NCBI GenBank assembly: GCA_017643305.1
Contig: JAEPNQ010000001.1
Location: 62,001-126,000 of the forward strand
Origin: Marinibacterium sp.
Lineage (GTDB): Bacteria > Pseudomonadota > Alphaproteobacteria > Rhodobacterales > Rhodobacteraceae
Reading direction: 5' to 3'
DNA: 64,000 nt
Below are positions 61,163-64,000 of the stretch, piece after piece; position 1 is the first letter of the stretch, and every line of letters starts with the position of its first letter. The position numbers and the translations under genes are program-made. The notes under the pieces were generated by a model. That model had not been told where the DNA came from. It saw nothing but the letters and a program-made list of their open reading frames with translations, and searched no databases.

Positions 61163-62751
61163 ACCGTTTTCCCGACCTGATCCGGAAATACGCATTCCGC
61201 GATCCAGGCAAAATGGCGACCCATTTCGAAGGGCGCGATTTCACCTATGCCCAGTTCTGTGATCGGATTCAGAGCATGGGGCAGGTTCTGGTGAACCATG
61301 GGGTGCAGCCTGGGGACCGAGTCGCCTATCTGGGCCAGAATTCCCACTGGCTCGTGGAGATGTATTACGTCCCCTGCGTCATCGGCGCAATTCTTGTACC
61401 GCTGAACTATCGCCTATCCGCAGACGAAATGGTCGATGTGATTGCCGATTGTACGCCCACGGTGCTGATCGTCGACCGCCATTTTGTTGACCGCGCCGCC
61501 GCGTTGATGGACCGTTGCCCATCACTGGAACAGCTGATCTTTGCGGATTGGGATACGGACGCACCAGGCCTGCCCGCTGGAACGCCCAGCTATGACACGC
61601 TTGTGGCACAGGTCGGCAAGGTTGCCGACGATGCCTTTGATGATCGCGCCAGCCGGTCAGATGATACGATGATCATCTTCTACACCTCCGGCACCACTGG
61701 TGTGCCCAAGGGTGTGATGCTGTCCCATGCAAACCTGCTGACCAACGCCATCGGCTCTGGCCACCTCTATGGCTACCGTGAAACCGATATCCTGCTGCTG
61801 TCCGGCCCACTGTTTCATCTGGGCACCGGCAGTCGCGTTTACACGGCGGTTGCCTATGGCACCTCCATGGTGGTCCAGCCCAGGTTCGAGGTCGAAGAGA
61901 CCATGCGCATGATCCAGGACAGGCGCATCACTACGATGACCTTGGTGCCAACCATGCTGCAGATGATCATGGACCACCCGCGCTTCGACGGGTTTGACTT
62001 CTCTTCGATCCGCTGTCTGACCTATGGCGCTTCGCCCATGCCCGTCGCCCTGATGGAACGGGTGATCGAGGCCATTCCCGGCATCACCTTCTGTCAGGCC
62101 TATGGCGCCACCGAAACCTCCCCAGTGCTGACGGTGCTGCCCCCGGCGGACCATGTTCCAGGCAACCCGATGATTGGTAAGCTTGGCACAGTCGGCAAAC
62201 CAGTGATCTATGGCGACCTGCGCGTGGTGGATGAAAACGACAACCCCGTGCCCACCGGCCAGTCCGGCGAAGTGATCATTCGTGGGCCGCAGGTGATGAA
62301 CGGCTACTGGAACCGACCAAAGGAAACAGCCCAGGCCATGCGCGGCGGCTTCTACCATACCGGCGATGCGGGGTTTCTGGACGAAGACGGCTATCTGACG
62401 CTGGTTGGCCGCACGAAGGAGATGATCATTTCCGGCGGCGAAAACGTCTATCCAATCGAAACCGAAAACGCGCTGTCCAAACATGACGCCGTCGCCCAGG
62501 CGGCGGTGATTGGCGTGCCAGATCCAAAATGGGGCGAAATTGTCTATGCCGTGGTCGCCCTGCATGAGGGCACCTCGCTCAGCGAAGCTGACCTGATCGC
62601 CTTCTGCCGCAAGAAAATCGCCAATTACAAAGCGCCGCGCGGCGTCACGTTCTGGGACGGGCCCCTGCCTCTGTCCGCCACCAACAAGATCGACAAAAAG
62701 GCCATCCGCACCGCAGTTCTGGCTACCCAAGACTCCGGAGATCACGCATGA
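61159..62751 (+). CDS. AMP-dependent fatty-acid-type CoA ligase
   Basis: The 530-residue ANL enzyme has P-loop FYTSGTTGVPKGVMLSHANL, CQAYGATETSPVLTVLP, the hinge GRTKEMIISGGENVYPIE and the C-terminal lysine in SATNKIDKKAIR. The FadD-like overall pattern suggests medium- or long-chain or alicyclic acids. It is translationally coupled (ATGA) to the acyl-CoA dehydrogenase, so ligase and dehydrogenase act in sequence. Confidence 0.93.
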   Translation: MNRFPDLIRKYAFRDPGKMATHFEGRDFTYAQFCDRIQSMGQVLVNHGVQPGDRVAYLGQNSHWLVEMYYVPCVIGAILVPLNYRLSADEMVDVIADCTPTVLIVDRHFVDRAAALMDRCPSLEQLIFADWDTDAPGLPAGTPSYDTLVAQVGKVADDAFDDRASRSDDTMIIFYTSGTTGVPKGVMLSHANLLTNAIGSGHLYGYRETDILLLSGPLFHLGTGSRVYTAVAYGTSMVVQPRFEVEETMRMIQDRRITTMTLVPTMLQMIMDHPRFDGFDFSSIRCLTYGASPMPVALMERVIEAIPGITFCQAYGATETSPVLTVLPPADHVPGNPMIGKLGTVGKPVIYGDLRVVDENDNPVPTGQSGEVIIRGPQVMNGYWNRPKETAQAMRGGFYHTGDAGFLDEDGYLTLVGRTKEMIISGGENVYPIETENALSKHDAVAQAAVIGVPDPKWGEIVYAVVALHEGTSLSEADLIAFCRKKIANYKAPRGVTFWDGPLPLSATNKIDKKAIRTAVLATQDSGDHA

Positions 62752-62917
62752 GCAATCCCTAGTGTACCAACCATGACGGCCCTATCACGCAGATCAAGAT
62801 GACCGAACCGAAATTCCACGACGCCTTTTCCAACGCGATGCCCAGCGGCCCAACTGCTGCGTTCACGCGGAGGGTGACTGCTTCCACACCAACCATTTCG
62901 AACCGCCTTGCCCCGGA
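62752..62917 (+). pseudogene. Short relic, possibly of an enoyl-CoA hydratase
   Basis: An ATG at 62748 overlaps the ligase stop as in operons, but reaches TAG after four codons. A little further, HDGPITQIKMTEPKFHDAFS resembles the N-terminus of crotonases (xITxIxMxRPxxHNAF). The rest of the gene is absent before the converging CoA transferase. It is best read as the remains of a deleted third operon gene. Confidence 0.4.
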
Positions 62918-64000
62918 TCAGGTCAGCACCCCAGCCTCCTGCAAAGCGGCAATCCGCGTCGCGTCATAGCCTAACCAGTCCTGCAACACGGCCTCCGTAT
63001 CGCGCCCATATACCGGCGCCGCCCGTTGCACCTCTCCGGGGGTCCCACTCAGCTGGAACCGGCAGGCCTCATGGTGCGCCAGACTGCCATCGCCCCGGGG
63101 CATCGTCTGGAAATGGTCCCAGGCGGCCAGCAGTGCGTCCTTGGCCAGATCTGCCGCCGTCGCCGCCACCGCCGCCGCGACGCCAACGGCCTGCAATGCC
63201 GACGCCACCTCTGGCGCCGATCGAGATCTGCACCAATCGGCCAGTATCGTGTCAATCTCATCCAAATGCGCCACGCGCGCCGCCAACGTCGCAAATCGCG
63301 CCGCGCTCAGTTCCGGCACATCCACCACGCTGCACAAGGCTGCCCAATCCGCGTCCGACATCACGCTGATCGCGATCCAAGCACTGTCGCCCTCCGGCGT
63401 GGCACAGCGATAGCATTCATTCGGCACGATCAACTCATCCCGATTGCCGCGCGCTCGCGGCGCTTTGCCTGTCGCCGAAGCTTCGGCAAAGGCTTCAGCA
63501 ATGAACTGCATCCCCACCTCGGCTTGCGAGATATCAAGCTTGCGCCCCTTGCCAGTGACCCGCCGATTCTCCAGCACCGCCAGCAGCACGGGTAACGCCA
63601 GACGCGGCCCGACATAATCCGTATAAGGCCCATATGGCCCCACCGGGTCCGCCCCCTCGCGGCCCGCCAGCATCTGCAGACCGGACATCGCCGCACCAAT
63701 GTTGCCGAACCCGGCCAACGCCGACCATGGCCCAGATTGCCCCATCAAAGAGGTGGAAAGCAGGATTATGCCCGGATTGACCGCTGCTAGCGCATCGTAT
63801 CCCAGGCCCCATTTTTGCATCTGTCCGGGTGCGAAACTCTCAACCACCACATCGGCCTTGGCGGCCAGCGCCAACACAATTTCCCGCGCCGCATCCTGGC
63901 TCATATCCAGCGTCAGGCCCAGCTTGCCCGCGTTGCAATTCTCAAACAGGCCCGACTTGTCCAGATCACGCACCCCGCCTGGAAATGGGCCAGTCAGGCG
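62918..64000 (-). CDS. CaiB/BaiF family-III CoA-transferase, 5' end outside window
   Basis: The frame is open to the right edge (RLTGPFPGGVRDLDKSGLFE precedes a possible internal GTG at 63973), so at least 360 residues of the C-terminal part are seen. Family features: FENCNAGKLGLTLDM, ADVVVESFAPGQMQKWGLGY, LLSTSLMGQSGPWSALAG and GPRLALPVLLAVLENRRVTG with the conserved glycine-rich turns. It would transfer CoA between carboxylic acids. The late start of homology suggests a longer protein, possibly a two-domain CoA transferase. It converges on the acyl-CoA dehydrogenase/ligase operon. Confidence 0.88.
   Translation of the reverse strand, partial: RLTGPFPGGVRDLDKSGLFENCNAGKLGLTLDMSQDAAREIVLALAAKADVVVESFAPGQMQKWGLGYDALAAVNPGIILLSTSLMGQSGPWSALAGFGNIGAAMSGLQMLAGREGADPVGPYGPYTDYVGPRLALPVLLAVLENRRVTGKGRKLDISQAEVGMQFIAEAFAEASATGKAPRARGNRDELIVPNECYRCATPEGDSAWIAISVMSDADWAALCSVVDVPELSAARFATLAARVAHLDEIDTILADWCRSRSAPEVASALQAVGVAAAVAATAADLAKDALLAAWDHFQTMPRGDGSLAHHEACRFQLSGTPGEVQRAAPVYGRDTEAVLQDWLGYDATRIAALQEAGVLT

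Overview
The window looks like chromosomal DNA of a marine alphaproteobacterium of the Roseobacter/Rhodobacterales type. This rests on high-GC coding, the house-keeping genes (gatC-gatA, parE, rpmG, an alphaproteobacterial-type RNase P RNA), small families typical of the group (DUF1127, DUF1272, Excalibur-type lipoprotein) and a full 2-aminoethylphosphonate route. The assignment is inference from gene content; no 16S gene is present.

Bases 1-23,400 are mostly core genome: a partial SIMPL protein, a long proline-rich PilM/GspC-like membrane protein, hppD with a divergent Lrp regulator, a KefB-type antiporter, an 8-oxoguanine deaminase/HisN/XRE group, a Bax-inhibitor-1 protein, rpmG, rnpB, an amidase, gatCA and several small redox or detoxification enzymes. 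parE follows at 23,540-25,495.

Bases 26,100-37,500 form a nutrient-scavenging block. A LysR gene diverges from phnW-phnA-phnY-pbfA-like, which together convert 2-aminoethylphosphonate (and probably its 1-hydroxy derivative) to acetyl-CoA and phosphate. Next comes a fused GlcNAc kinase/GlcNAc-6-P deacetylase. On the opposite strand lie a fused kynureninase/cyclase-type formamidase and a BKACE enzyme.

Bases 37,670-47,650 are an IS-bounded island. A truncated IS3-type transposase lies on the left and a nearly complete but broken IS3-family element on the right. Between them is a compact three-gene polyketide locus: free-standing ACP, benzoate-CoA-ligase-like adenylating enzyme, and a 2030-residue KS-AT-DH-KR-ACP-TE synthase. 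It is the best candidate for an undescribed system. An unrecognised AT-richer gene and about 570 bp of apparently non-coding DNA follow.

Bases 49,250-64,000 are catabolic: an L-arabinonate-type sugar-acid operon (dehydratase, KDA dehydratase, RraA-like), a membrane permease, and an acyl-CoA set (two acyl-CoA synthetases, nitronate monooxygenase, AMACR-like and CaiB-like proteins, SDR, acyl-CoA dehydrogenase) with a MarR regulator. Several genes here carry lesions: an in-frame TAA in the RraA gene, a 24-bp deletion plus premature TAG in the AMACR-like gene, an ATA where a start codon is expected, and a relic between two genes. The part right of the PKS island is therefore either decaying or contains local sequence errors.
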